A DNA stretch of 43,901 nt. It comes from a virus. The translations under genes were made by a program, and so were the position numbers. Under the pieces are notes generated by a model. The model was given only the letters and a program-made list of their open reading frames with translations. It made no database searches and was not told the origin of the DNA. The stretch's first letter is position 1; the number at the start of each line of letters is the position of its first letter. The stretch is from positions 1-43,901 of IMG/VR virus record IMGVR_UViG_3300042514_000632. The stretch is one strand, 5' to 3'. This document shows positions 1 to 6,187 of the stretch, piece after piece.

Positions 1-158
1 GAGCCTATGCTCCACGATGACTGTAGGGGCATCCTGAAGGGCTTGAACCTTGTCCACCATAATGGCGATGGCGAGGGGTAGTTGACCAGCAGGGATATTT
101 TCAATCTCGTCCAGAAGCCTAGTAGAACCACGAGTGACAATCTGGGAGAGCAGGTTAG
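1..158. repeat. Terminal redundancy, left copy (matches 43744-43901)
   Basis: Bases 1-158 equal 43744-43901 except for A at 127 against G at 43870. The repeat lies inside one reading frame that continues through both copies, so joining the ends restores a single gene. This fits the overlap of a circular assembly. The difference falls in the third position of a glycine codon (GGT against GGC), as expected of real strain variation. Confidence 0.95.
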
Positions 159-390
159 CCGTCTGCTTCTTCCAAGTACCCAATTCAAAACCCTTATTGT
201 CCTCAGTATCTTTTCTAATGGCTAGCACAGTAGGCTTGGACACGCCTGTAGCCTCGACCACGGCACTAGCCCCCTGTCCGTCTTGAAGTAGTTCAATGAC
301 CTTGTCACGCTTTTCCTTAGGTATCTTTTTTCCTGTCACCTGAATAAAGGGATTAGTGCTTAGGCGTTCCTTGCTCGACTCGTATTCCAT
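1..390 (-). CDS. Helix-turn-helix protein, N-terminal 130 residues (gene continues at the right end of the window)
   Basis: The frame starts with ATG at 390 and runs off the left edge without a stop. Joined with 43657-43743 it gives a 158-residue protein. Residues about 24-55 form a helix-turn-helix (KRDKVIELLQDGQGASAVVE, then a turn and SKPTVLAIRK). The rest is helical, with a segment LPLAIAIMVDKVQAL followed by a basic EHR motif. It is divergent from the early operon, with its own leaderless-type promoter overlapping the early one, which suits a regulator of the switch. A small terminase subunit is the main alternative, because those also carry an N-terminal HTH and helical core, but the large terminase is about 10 kb away on the circle. 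DNA binding is likely; the exact role is inference. Confidence 0.75.
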   Translation of the reverse strand, partial: MEYESSKERLSTNPFIQVTGKKIPKEKRDKVIELLQDGQGASAVVEATGVSKPTVLAIRKDTEDNKGFELGTWKKQTANLLSQIVTRGSTRLLDEIENIPAGQLPLAIAIMVDKVQALQDAPTVIVEHRL

Positions 391-395
391 ACCGC

Positions 396-423
396 ACCCT
401 AATCGGCTTGACTAATATAGCAA
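396..423 (-). promoter_or_regulatory. Promoter of the leftward HTH gene
   Basis: On the minus strand, -35 TTGCTA (418-423), 16-base spacer and -10 TAGGGT (396-401) lie 5 bases before the ATG at 390. The -35-to-ATG distance matches the leaderless promoters elsewhere here. It overlaps the rightward early promoter. Confidence 0.45.
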
Positions 424-436
424 GCATTAATAAAAG
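406..436 (+). promoter_or_regulatory. Early operon promoter with overlapping inverted repeat
   Basis: -35 TTGACT (408-413), 17-base spacer and a weak -10 TAAAAG (431-436) precede the early operon. The arms GCTTG (406-410) and CAAGC (421-425) form an inverted repeat across the -35 regions of both divergent promoters, a plausible operator for the adjacent HTH protein. Confidence 0.45.
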
Positions 437-477
437 TAAAAGATATTTACAAGATGAAAATAAAAGTAAAAGATATT
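429..477 (+). repeat. Two direct copies of a 19-bp sequence, 30 bp apart
   Basis: AATAAAAGTAAAAGATATT occurs at 429-447 and again at 459-477. The second copy is coding (KIKVKDI at the start of the endonuclease gene), the first is untranslated and just upstream of the start. It is either a local duplication or a two-site binding element. Confidence 0.9.
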
Positions 478-819
478 CCGTCCTTGCGTGACAAGATTGC
501 CGTGTCCCAGAATGGGAACTGCTGGCTGTGCAAGATAGACCTCAGGTGCGTGACCGCCTGCCTAGACCACGACCACGAGTCAGGGCTTATCCGTGGGGTG
601 CTGTGCCAGAACTGCAACGGCATTGAAGGTAAGATAAGTAATCTTGCTCGTAGAGCCAAGCGTCAGCGTACCAAGGCTGAGTTCGTTGCCAGCGTTCTTT
701 CTTACTGGGACTGCTTTGCTCAAGCACCTCGTACTGAGATGCACCCTACGCACAAGACCGCAGATGAGAAGAGATTGAGACGGAATAAGAAAGCGAAAGA
801 AAGACGAAAGAAGGGTTGA
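454..819 (+). CDS. Endonuclease VII-like (HNH) nuclease
   Basis: A 121-residue protein with the layout of T4 endonuclease VII (gp49) and related HNH nucleases. A zinc site is formed by C23/C26 and C51/C54, and the catalytic LDHDH motif is at 37-41, followed by GLIRGVLCQNCN. Family members cut branched DNA such as Holliday junctions, which clears structures before packaging. The C-terminal 30 residues are very basic and probably bind DNA. It is first in the early operon, directly before a RecE-like nuclease, so it belongs to the recombination module. The start follows the first copy of a 19-bp repeat. The family call is firm; junction resolution is inferred from it. Confidence 0.88.
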   Translation: MKIKVKDIPSLRDKIAVSQNGNCWLCKIDLRCVTACLDHDHESGLIRGVLCQNCNGIEGKISNLARRAKRQRTKAEFVASVLSYWDCFAQAPRTEMHPTHKTADEKRLRRNKKAKERRKKG

Positions 820-844
820 CACTTTGTGATACAGGGCTTCAATA
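816..844 (+). promoter_or_regulatory. Leaderless-type promoter of the RecE-like gene
   Basis: TTGACA (816-821), 17 bases, TCAATA (839-844), then 6 bases to the ATG at 851. Transcription would start on or next to the initiation codon. Confidence 0.55.
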
Positions 845-850
845 GCCCCG

Positions 851-1663
851 ATGACTATCACATCCACCAACGGCTCAGACCCTGCGTTCCTCGCTGGGAT
901 TGCTGACGCTGACTACCGCAACGCAACTGGTCTGGCTCAGTCCTCCCTCAAGGAGTTCCTCGTCAGCCCTGCTCACTACCTCGCCAGCACGGAGGTTAAG
1001 AAAGAACCGACCAAGGCTATGATTCTTGGCACGGCTTTCCACGCCCTGATGCTTCAGGATGACCCGACCAAGTTCTTTGCCGTAAAAGAAAAGGTGGATG
1101 GTCGCACCAAGGAAGGCAAGGCGTACAATGAGTCCTTTGCCGTAGAGAACGCTGGCAAGGCTGTCATTGATTCTGATGAGTACGCCACGATTCAGGCTAT
1201 GAAGGCAAGCGTGATGGCTCACCCCCTTGCCTCTAGCCTGCACAAGGCTCTGACGCATAAGGAGGTCGCTGTGTTCGGCACGGCTCGCCCTGAGTCTGGT
1301 GAGGTTCGCCTGAAGGGAATGATTGACGGCTACTCTGCTACTGAGGGCTTTGCTCTGGACTACAAGAGTGCTGAGGATGCCTCGCCTACTGGTGCTAGGA
1401 AGGCTATCTGGGACAGACGCTACGACATTCAGGAAGTTCAGTACCGCTGGTTGCTTGATGCGAACGGAAAGGTTTGTAACAACTTCTATTTTATTCTGGT
1501 AGAAAAAGTAGCCCCCTTTGCCGTGGGCGTGTACCTGCTGTCCAAGCACAGCCGTGACAAGACCACGCAACTCTGGGAGAACTCTATCTACGACTTTGCC
1601 GTCTGTCAGTCCTCTGGTAAGTACCCTGCTTACTCCGACTCCTCTGTTGAGGTGAACCTGTGA
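851..1663 (+). CDS. RecE-like PD-(D/E)XK exonuclease
   Basis: This 270-residue protein matches the C-terminal nuclease domain of exodeoxyribonuclease VIII (RecE) and related phage PD-(D/E)XK proteins. An N-terminal segment with SSLKEFLVSPAHYLAS is followed by AMILGTAFHALML. The nuclease core comes later: GMIDGY supplies the first acidic residue, ALDYKSAEDAS the D-x-K pair, and YDIQEVQYRWLL the downstream Q-x-x-x-Y helix. Such enzymes resect double-stranded ends to expose single strands for an annealing protein, here the ERF protein at 3781. Its stop overlaps the next start (GTGA). A promoter lies directly in front of the ATG. Confidence 0.85.
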   Translation: MTITSTNGSDPAFLAGIADADYRNATGLAQSSLKEFLVSPAHYLASTEVKKEPTKAMILGTAFHALMLQDDPTKFFAVKEKVDGRTKEGKAYNESFAVENAGKAVIDSDEYATIQAMKASVMAHPLASSLHKALTHKEVAVFGTARPESGEVRLKGMIDGYSATEGFALDYKSAEDASPTGARKAIWDRRYDIQEVQYRWLLDANGKVCNNFYFILVEKVAPFAVGVYLLSKHSRDKTTQLWENSIYDFAVCQSSGKYPAYSDSSVEVNL

Positions 1664-2355
1664 GCGAGCCTAAGTTCACAGGCGTGTGGATTCCTGCCGC
1701 CATCTTCCAGACCACCACCATCAGCATCACCGCTAAGGTGGTGTATGGTGTGCTGGAGAGTCTGGACAATGATGGCGGTTGCTTTGCCTCTAACGCCTAC
1801 CTGTCCAAGCACCTTGGGCTTGAGGAGCGTCAGGTTCGCAACCTGCTGGCTGACCTTGAAGCCGCTGGACTCATTACCCGCACAGAGGAGACTGGTCGCA
1901 GAATCATTCGCACCATTGAAAGGGTTGCCGTTGTCAATGCCTTAACCAATGGGCAGGTGACTTGCTCTGAGGGTGGCAATAAATTACCTAGGGGGCGGCA
2001 AGAAATTGCCGTGGGGGGCGGCAAGAAATTGCCTACATATAACAAAGAAGATAATAAAGGAGATAAAGATACAGTCCAAGAGCAGGTTTGGCTTGTTCGT
2101 TTGCCCTTTGGTTCTCAGGCTTTCATTACCGCTTGGAAGTCTTGGGTTGTCTATCGTAAGCAACTCAAGAAGACTCTTACCGACTCCAGCGTACAGGCTC
2201 AGTACAAGGAGTTCTCTCTCTGGGGAGAGCAGAAGTCCATTGAGTCCATTGAGCAGTCCATCAAGCAAGGCTGGCAGGGACTGTTTGAACCCAACAGAAA
2301 GTTCGCTGGCAAGACATCAAAGCCCTTGACATCTGAAGACCACAACGCATTCTAA
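1660..2355 (+). CDS. Winged-helix replication initiator (lambda O / DnaD type)
   Basis: A 231-residue protein starting with GTG inside the stop of the preceding gene. Residues about 8-85 read as a winged helix: KFTGVWIPAAIF, then ISITAKVVYGVLESL and NAYLSKHLGLEERQVRNLLA as the recognition region. This N-terminus is typical of phage replication proteins that bind the origin. A low-complexity linker (around 105-130) leads to a C-terminal helical domain with SLWGEQKSIESIEQSIKQGW, which resembles the region contacting the helicase loader in O- and DnaD-type proteins. The next gene is that loader, so the pair probably recruits host DnaB. Iterons could lie within this gene, as in lambda, but I see no clear set. 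Confidence 0.78.
   Translation: MSEPKFTGVWIPAAIFQTTTISITAKVVYGVLESLDNDGGCFASNAYLSKHLGLEERQVRNLLADLEAAGLITRTEETGRRIIRTIERVAVVNALTNGQVTCSEGGNKLPRGRQEIAVGGGKKLPTYNKEDNKGDKDTVQEQVWLVRLPFGSQAFITAWKSWVVYRKQLKKTLTDSSVQAQYKEFSLWGEQKSIESIEQSIKQGWQGLFEPNRKFAGKTSKPLTSEDHNAF
2326..2354 (+). promoter_or_regulatory. Leaderless-type promoter of the helicase loader gene
   Basis: TTGACA (2326-2331), 17 bases, ATTCTA (2349-2354), 5 bases to the ATG at 2360. It overlaps the end of the initiator gene. Confidence 0.5.
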
Positions 2356-2359
2356 TCCT

Positions 2360-3043
2360 ATGTCCCAAGATATCGCCTGTCATTGTGGTAAGCGTGGTGC
2401 GTTGTTCGCCAAGGAAGACCACAGCCTTGTCCGCTACCACCTCTGCCGTGACCACCTAGACCCTGCTAGGGTCTCTTACGAGGGACTGGTCGAGTCTCAG
2501 TTCCCTCCCTCTATGCCTGCCCTGTTCCGAGACACGCAGGTGGAACGCCTGCACCCTAACATTCAAAAGGCTTTGGACTGGAAGCCTGAGGGTGATGTGA
2601 GTGGGCTGTTGCTCCACGGCACTACTGGGATTGGGAAGACCAGAGCAATTTGGGAAATCATTCGCAGGAAGTGGGTCGAGGCTACCAAGCGTGACCGCCA
2701 GTTGGCTTACCAGTTCCTCACTATGCGGAAGATTGAGGGTATGATTGAAAAGGGCTTTGATGACCGCCAACACGCCAAGATGCTGGAGAGCCTAATCGAA
2801 CTGCCGTTCCTCATCATCGATGACTTTGGTAAGGAGCGTCTGACCCAGCGTATGGCTTCCGACCTGTTTGCCATCATTGACGAGCGTAGCACGGCTCGCA
2901 GGGCTACAATCATCTCCACGAATTATAACGGCACTACCCTGCTGGAGCGATTTGATGGGCGTGACATCGAGACTGGCAAGGCTCTAATCCGCAGGCTCAA
3001 GGACTACTACACGATGGCTGGAATGGGCGAAAAGAAAGTTTGA
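2360..3043 (+). CDS. DnaC-like helicase loader (AAA+ ATPase)
   Basis: A 227-residue protein of the DnaC/DnaI/IstB family. The N-terminus has a probable zinc knuckle (CHCGKRG at 7-13 and LCRDH near 28-32). Walker A is GTTGIGKT at 87-94, Walker B LIIDDFGKE at about 151-159, sensor 1 is in TIISTNYN, and a basic C-terminus with ALIRRLKDY carries the sensor 2 arginine. These ATPases open the DnaB ring and place it at the origin marked by the initiator, encoded here just upstream. No phage helicase, primase or polymerase is visible, so it should load the host helicase. Confidence 0.88.
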   Translation: MSQDIACHCGKRGALFAKEDHSLVRYHLCRDHLDPARVSYEGLVESQFPPSMPALFRDTQVERLHPNIQKALDWKPEGDVSGLLLHGTTGIGKTRAIWEIIRRKWVEATKRDRQLAYQFLTMRKIEGMIEKGFDDRQHAKMLESLIELPFLIIDDFGKERLTQRMASDLFAIIDERSTARRATIISTNYNGTTLLERFDGRDIETGKALIRRLKDYYTMAGMGEKKV

Positions 3044-3061
3044 ACTATTTCACTTTTCCGC

Positions 3062-3090
3062 TTGCATCGTATTACCATTTCCTTTTCTTA
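3062..3090 (+). promoter_or_regulatory. Leaderless-type promoter of the transglycosylase gene
   Basis: TTGCAT (3062-3067), 17 bases, TTCTTA (3085-3090), then 7 bases to the ATG at 3098. The geometry supports 3098 as the true start over an in-frame ATG at 3062 that would put extra residues before the signal peptide. Confidence 0.5.
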
Positions 3091-3097
3091 CCAGTCT

Positions 3098-3598
3098 ATG
3101 AAGCACCTACTCAGCCTGCTGGCTCTTTGTTCTTTTGCTTCCGCTAAGCCTGCGGAAGTCATCACGGACAAGTTCTTGGACTCTGTCGCTATGATTGAAT
3201 CTAATTTCAATCCTAATGCCGTAGGTGACAAGGGCAAGGCTATTGGTGCTTACCAATTGCACGAGGACGCTTGGATTGATGCCTGCAAGTGGATGGAGCA
3301 TAATGATGATGGCAGTTACAAGGATGGCTTCTCTTGGCTGGTAGGTCACATCAACACCCAATGGAAGACACGAGCCAAAGACCCTGTTATCTCTCGCATT
3401 GTTGCAAAGAATTATTTTTCCCTCTTGCACTATCGCTTCAAGAAGCGTGGTATCAACCCTACCGAAATCCAACTTTATATGGCTTACAATATGGGCTTTG
3501 GCGGTGCTTCCAAGTGCGACTTCAATCCGACCTCTTACAAACTTGATGACGCTCGTGTCTGTATCCTTAAGCGAGCCAGCATCATTCTCTCTCGATGA
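3098..3598 (+). CDS. Secreted lytic transglycosylase (SLT-type lysozyme fold)
   Basis: A 166-residue protein with an N-terminal signal peptide (KHLLSLLALCSFASA, cleavage probably after residue 16). The catalytic glutamate is in AMIESNFNPNA (E34), followed by KAIGAYQLHEDAW and later YMAYNMGFGG, the order found in family 1 transglycosylases and related goose-type lysozymes. It would cut the glycan strands of peptidoglycan in the periplasm after Sec export. It is embedded in the replication operon, away from the holin and spanin-like genes at 7.5-8.5 kb, which is unusual for an endolysin. It may act in lysis or in wall remodelling. Its stop overlaps the next start (ATGA). Confidence 0.85.
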   Translation: MKHLLSLLALCSFASAKPAEVITDKFLDSVAMIESNFNPNAVGDKGKAIGAYQLHEDAWIDACKWMEHNDDGSYKDGFSWLVGHINTQWKTRAKDPVISRIVAKNYFSLLHYRFKKRGINPTEIQLYMAYNMGFGGASKCDFNPTSYKLDDARVCILKRASIILSR

Positions 3599-3768
3599 AA
3601 ACCAAAACCAAACGCCTTTTAAGAACCTCTGAAGATATGCTCACAGTTCGCTTGCCTCATAAACTTCTCGTGTCAATCACAAAGATTTCAAAAAATGTGG
3701 CTATGACTCGCTCAACTTTTGTTAGAACTATTTTGCAGAAAGAAGTTGACAGCCACCCCCTTTCGTAA
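3595..3768 (+). CDS. Small ribbon-helix-helix regulator
   Basis: A 57-residue protein starting with ATG inside the stop of the transglycosylase gene. After a basic N-terminus (KTKTKRLLR) comes DMLTVRLPHKLLVSITKISK, a beta strand plus helix A, then a turn and MTRSTFVRTILQKE as helix B. This is the CopG/Arc plan, in which a dimer strand enters the DNA groove. Such proteins usually repress nearby promoters. The ERF promoter lies over its last codons, so local autoregulation is plausible. Fold assigned from the pattern alone. Confidence 0.72.
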   Translation: MKTKTKRLLRTSEDMLTVRLPHKLLVSITKISKNVAMTRSTFVRTILQKEVDSHPLS

Positions 3769-3774
3769 TACCTT
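3746..3774 (+). promoter_or_regulatory. Leaderless-type promoter of the ERF gene
   Basis: TTGACA (3746-3751), 17 bases, TACCTT (3769-3774), 6 bases to the ATG at 3781. The -35 lies within the end of the ribbon-helix-helix gene. Confidence 0.5.
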
Positions 3775-3780
3775 CCTCCT

Positions 3781-4590
3781 ATGTCCGACAACACCTATTC
3801 TGAATTCTCCGACTCACTTTTTACTCACAAATCTATGAACCGCAATACGCCTGAACAACAGACTGAACTCAACATCGCCCTTGTCAATGCTCTCTCTGAG
3901 ACGCAGGACATCGTTGCTGACTCTACTAATCCGTTCCATAAAAACTCCTATGCCAGCCTATCCAAGCACCTCGAAATCCTTAAGCCTATCTTCAAGAAGC
4001 ACGGACTTGGTGTCCTCCAGTTCCCCATTGGAAATGAAGGTGCTGTCGGAGTGCGAACCATTATCGTCCACGCCTCTGGCGGTAGTGTTGAAGCAGATGC
4101 TCTTATCCCTGCTGACAAGGAAATGTCTGGTCAGGACGCTGGGTCTATCTATTCTTATGTTCGCAGGTATTCTCTGGCTTCTTTGGCTGGTGTGGCTACT
4201 GAAGACTGCGATGCAGAAACTAATCGCATTGCCAAGTCTGGTTCTAAGCCGACAGCCTATGCTCCAAAGGCTGTGGCTCGTCCTGCTACGGCTGTGACCG
4301 CCCCTGCGTCTCCTGCTAAGCCTGCCCCTGCTGGCTTTGTGGCTGTCGCTCCCTTTGGTGACCGCAAGGGTACTCCCCTGAGCGACCTGCCCCTAACTGA
4401 ACCTAATCGTGAGGTGAAGTTCGGTGACCTCAGTTACTTTGCTACCCGCTGGACTCCCAAGCCCTTTGGTGACAACACTACTGTGTCCGCTAAGGACGCT
4501 AACACCAAGGCTGAGGCTGTTCGTCTCTGGAATGAATCCCAGAACCCTTCTGCCAAGCCTGCCGAGACTTCCGATGAAGTTCCTTTCTAA
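3781..4590 (+). CDS. erf: ERF-family single-strand annealing protein with SSB-like C-terminal tip
   Basis: A 269-residue protein. Residues about 19-145 match the ERF superfamily: the helix ELNIALVNALSE, NPFHKNSYASLSKHLEILKP, GLGVLQFP, then KEMSGQDAGSIYSYVRRYSL ending in the acidic TEDCDAE. ERF proteins form rings on single-stranded DNA and anneal complementary strands, here made by the RecE-like nuclease. A proline/alanine-rich linker (about 150-185) leads to a C-terminal part ending in TSDEVPF. That tip resembles the acidic tip of bacterial SSB (DDDIPF), through which SSB recruits repair proteins. The promoter supports the start at 3781; an in-frame ATG at 3835 is possible. Confidence 0.87.
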   Translation: MSDNTYSEFSDSLFTHKSMNRNTPEQQTELNIALVNALSETQDIVADSTNPFHKNSYASLSKHLEILKPIFKKHGLGVLQFPIGNEGAVGVRTIIVHASGGSVEADALIPADKEMSGQDAGSIYSYVRRYSLASLAGVATEDCDAETNRIAKSGSKPTAYAPKAVARPATAVTAPASPAKPAPAGFVAVAPFGDRKGTPLSDLPLTEPNREVKFGDLSYFATRWTPKPFGDNTTVSAKDANTKAEAVRLWNESQNPSAKPAETSDEVPF

Positions 4591-4609
4591 TCTCTAACCC
4601 ATCATACCT

Positions 4610-4804
4610 ATGACCCTAACCGCTAAGCCCTATAACAACTCGCAGTACATCGTTCTCAGCGATGGTCGAGTGGCTCGTCTCTTGAAGCCGACCAAGATTC
4701 ACAACCAGACCTACATCAATCTCATCATCGACAAGAAGATGAAGCGTGTGAACACCACCACGCTGATGCAGGTTCTGTTCCCCGAGAATGGAGTACAGTC
4801 CTAA
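4610..4804 (+). CDS. Small protein with a NUMOD-like strand pattern
   Basis: A 64-residue protein I cannot assign firmly. The segment YIVLSDGRVARLLKPTKIHN followed by YINLIIDKKMKRVNTTTLM has the sequence rhythm of NUMOD4-type DNA-binding modules found beside HNH nucleases, but no nuclease domain is attached. It has no promoter of its own that I can see and follows the ERF gene by 19 bases, so it is probably co-transcribed. Its 3' end overlaps the next gene by 17 bases. Confidence 0.65.
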   Translation: MTLTAKPYNNSQYIVLSDGRVARLLKPTKIHNQTYINLIIDKKMKRVNTTTLMQVLFPENGVQS

Positions 4805-5174
4805 GAGCGTAGGGGTAACCTACCTACGCCACGCCATCATCGCTCAGAAGAAACGCCCACAGAATAAATTCGTTACCATACCTATGAAACAAGCAGAGGA
4901 AATCGTTTCCCAATCGGTAGACTTCAAGTCTGCTGATGGCAAGTATGTAGCAACGCAGAACTCTGTTCGGGCGGCTTCTCTGATGCTTTGCATTCCTGCA
5001 AAGGAACTGTGCGAGCGTCTCAACAATCCTGCTACAGCCCAGTTGCTCAGCGACTTGGCTGAGGCTAAGAACAAAATCCATTCCCTTCAGCGTACTGGAG
5101 ACCGCCTTGCTCAACTCGCAGGGGACAAGGACTTCAATGCTATGAAGGACTGGGTACACGCCAAAAAACTCTAA
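4788..5174 (+). CDS. Hypothetical protein, helical
   Basis: A 128-residue protein of unknown function. The second half is helical with a heptad-like stretch (QLLSDLAEAKNKIHSLQRTG). An internal ATG at 4884 is preceded by ATACCT, the same context as other starts in this operon, and would give a 96-residue protein without the 17-base overlap. The two starts cannot be separated by eye. The stop is joined to the next start as TAATG. Confidence 0.65.
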   Translation: MEYSPKSVGVTYLRHAIIAQKKRPQNKFVTIPMKQAEEIVSQSVDFKSADGKYVATQNSVRAASLMLCIPAKELCERLNNPATAQLLSDLAEAKNKIHSLQRTGDRLAQLAGDKDFNAMKDWVHAKKL

Positions 5175-5470
5175 TGAAATTAAACAAAAAAGGCGTTAAG
5201 CAGTTTGATGACAACCTCGTTGATAATGGGGAGTTCAGCGATATGACTGCTACCATTATGGACAGCCCTACAGTCTATAAGAACCTAAAAAAATGCCGAG
5301 GCGAGGCGTTCCTCTTTAAAATGTCTCCTCCGTTCCAAGGACACGAGTACATCGTTGAGTCTACTATACCTTCAGAGACTATGTACTTCCCTGCCGACAA
5401 GTACGGCAAGGTGAAGGACTTCCTCAACCTGCCCCTTGACCTCGACAAGGAGGGCTACGAAATTGTATGA
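5174..5470 (+). CDS. Hypothetical protein
   Basis: A 98-residue protein with no family I recognise. It has a basic N-terminus (MKLNKKGVKQF) and a mixed alpha/beta pattern with FLFKMSPPFQGHEYIVEST. It starts in the stop of the upstream gene (TAATG) and ends inside the next start (ATGA), which places it in a translationally coupled run from 4788 to 6187. Confidence 0.65.
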   Translation: MKLNKKGVKQFDDNLVDNGEFSDMTATIMDSPTVYKNLKKCRGEAFLFKMSPPFQGHEYIVESTIPSETMYFPADKYGKVKDFLNLPLDLDKEGYEIV

Positions 5471-5766
5471 GACTCCAGTTCGTATATCGTATGGCTCTCT
5501 CCAGAGGCTTGACCGCTAAGGAGGCTGGTGCTGAATACAATATGAACCACCAGAGCATTGCCAAGTGCAAGAATAGGTATGGGCTTCCTAGTCTCATCTC
5601 CGAGTACGAGAAGTCTGACAGAAAGGCTATGATTAGTATGAGCAATAAGGAGTTGGAGTCATTGATTAAGATTCTTGAAGTAGACGGAAACAAGACCAGC
5701 AAAGAATATATCTACGCAACCGATGAACGAACTCTACGAGCCGCCAAGGAGGGCAAGCAGTCGTGA
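5467..5766 (+). CDS. Small helix-turn-helix protein
   Basis: A 99-residue protein. Residues about 5-40 fit a helix-turn-helix: YRMALSRGLTAKEAGAEYNM followed by HQSIAKCKNRYGLPSLI, in which AKEAGAEYNMNHQSIAKCKN gives helix, turn and recognition helix. The second half is acidic and helical. It is probably a DNA-binding regulator in the early operon; its target is unknown. Start and stop both overlap the neighbours by four bases. Confidence 0.65.
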   Translation: MRLQFVYRMALSRGLTAKEAGAEYNMNHQSIAKCKNRYGLPSLISEYEKSDRKAMISMSNKELESLIKILEVDGNKTSKEYIYATDERTLRAAKEGKQS

Positions 5767-5993
5767 GCGAGGAGACGCAAGATTTAGAAAACAGTCTTAA
5801 TCGTCTGCGGGACAGGTACGCTGAGATGTGTTCCAAGAACGAGGCTCTACGCAAGGCGGGGGCTAGCCTTAGCAAGGAGGTTATGGTGGTTATGCTCAAT
5901 GGAGGTTCTCACGAGGAACTCATTAAGGCTCACGATGACTGGAAGGACTTGACTGACGGCAAACCCAAATGGGGCAAGACCTGCACCAAATGA
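5763..5993 (+). CDS. Hypothetical coiled-coil protein
   Basis: A 76-residue protein starting with GTG in the stop of the preceding gene. Residues about 5-30 (TQDLENSLNRLRDRYAEMCS) have heptad spacing, suggesting a short coiled coil and oligomerisation. No family recognised. The stop overlaps the next start as ATGA. Confidence 0.6.
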   Translation: MSEETQDLENSLNRLRDRYAEMCSKNEALRKAGASLSKEVMVVMLNGGSHEELIKAHDDWKDLTDGKPKWGKTCTK

Positions 5994-6187
5994 TTCACGA
6001 ATTCAGAAACCCTATTCCAGTCAACACCGACATCGGCTACGGCTGGCTGATGTATGTTCGTGACGGAGGAACTTTTAGTAACGATATTTTTGCTGTTGTG
6101 TTTGAGAAGGATGGAGTCATTCGTCATATGCGTACCGACCAATTTAAGGTCTTGCGTAACGACACTTTCGATATCACCAATGAGTAA
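5990..6187 (+). CDS. Hypothetical small protein
   Basis: A 65-residue protein, mainly strands by pattern (GWLMYVRDGG, DIFAVVFEKDGVIRHMR). The start at 5990 overlaps the upstream stop as ATGA and is preferred to a longer in-frame start at 5969. No function recognised. Confidence 0.6.
   Translation: MIHEFRNPIPVNTDIGYGWLMYVRDGGTFSNDIFAVVFEKDGVIRHMRTDQFKVLRNDTFDITNE

Noticed and set aside
1-158. T7-like direct terminal repeat
   Set aside because: Both copies would cut the HTH gene so that neither is complete, and the copies differ by a silent base. Assembly overlap of a circular genome is simpler.
6054-6179. Longer N-terminus for the metallophosphoesterase
   Set aside because: The extra 42 residues overlap the upstream gene in another frame and do not resemble the family; ATG at 6180 begins right before the first motif strand.
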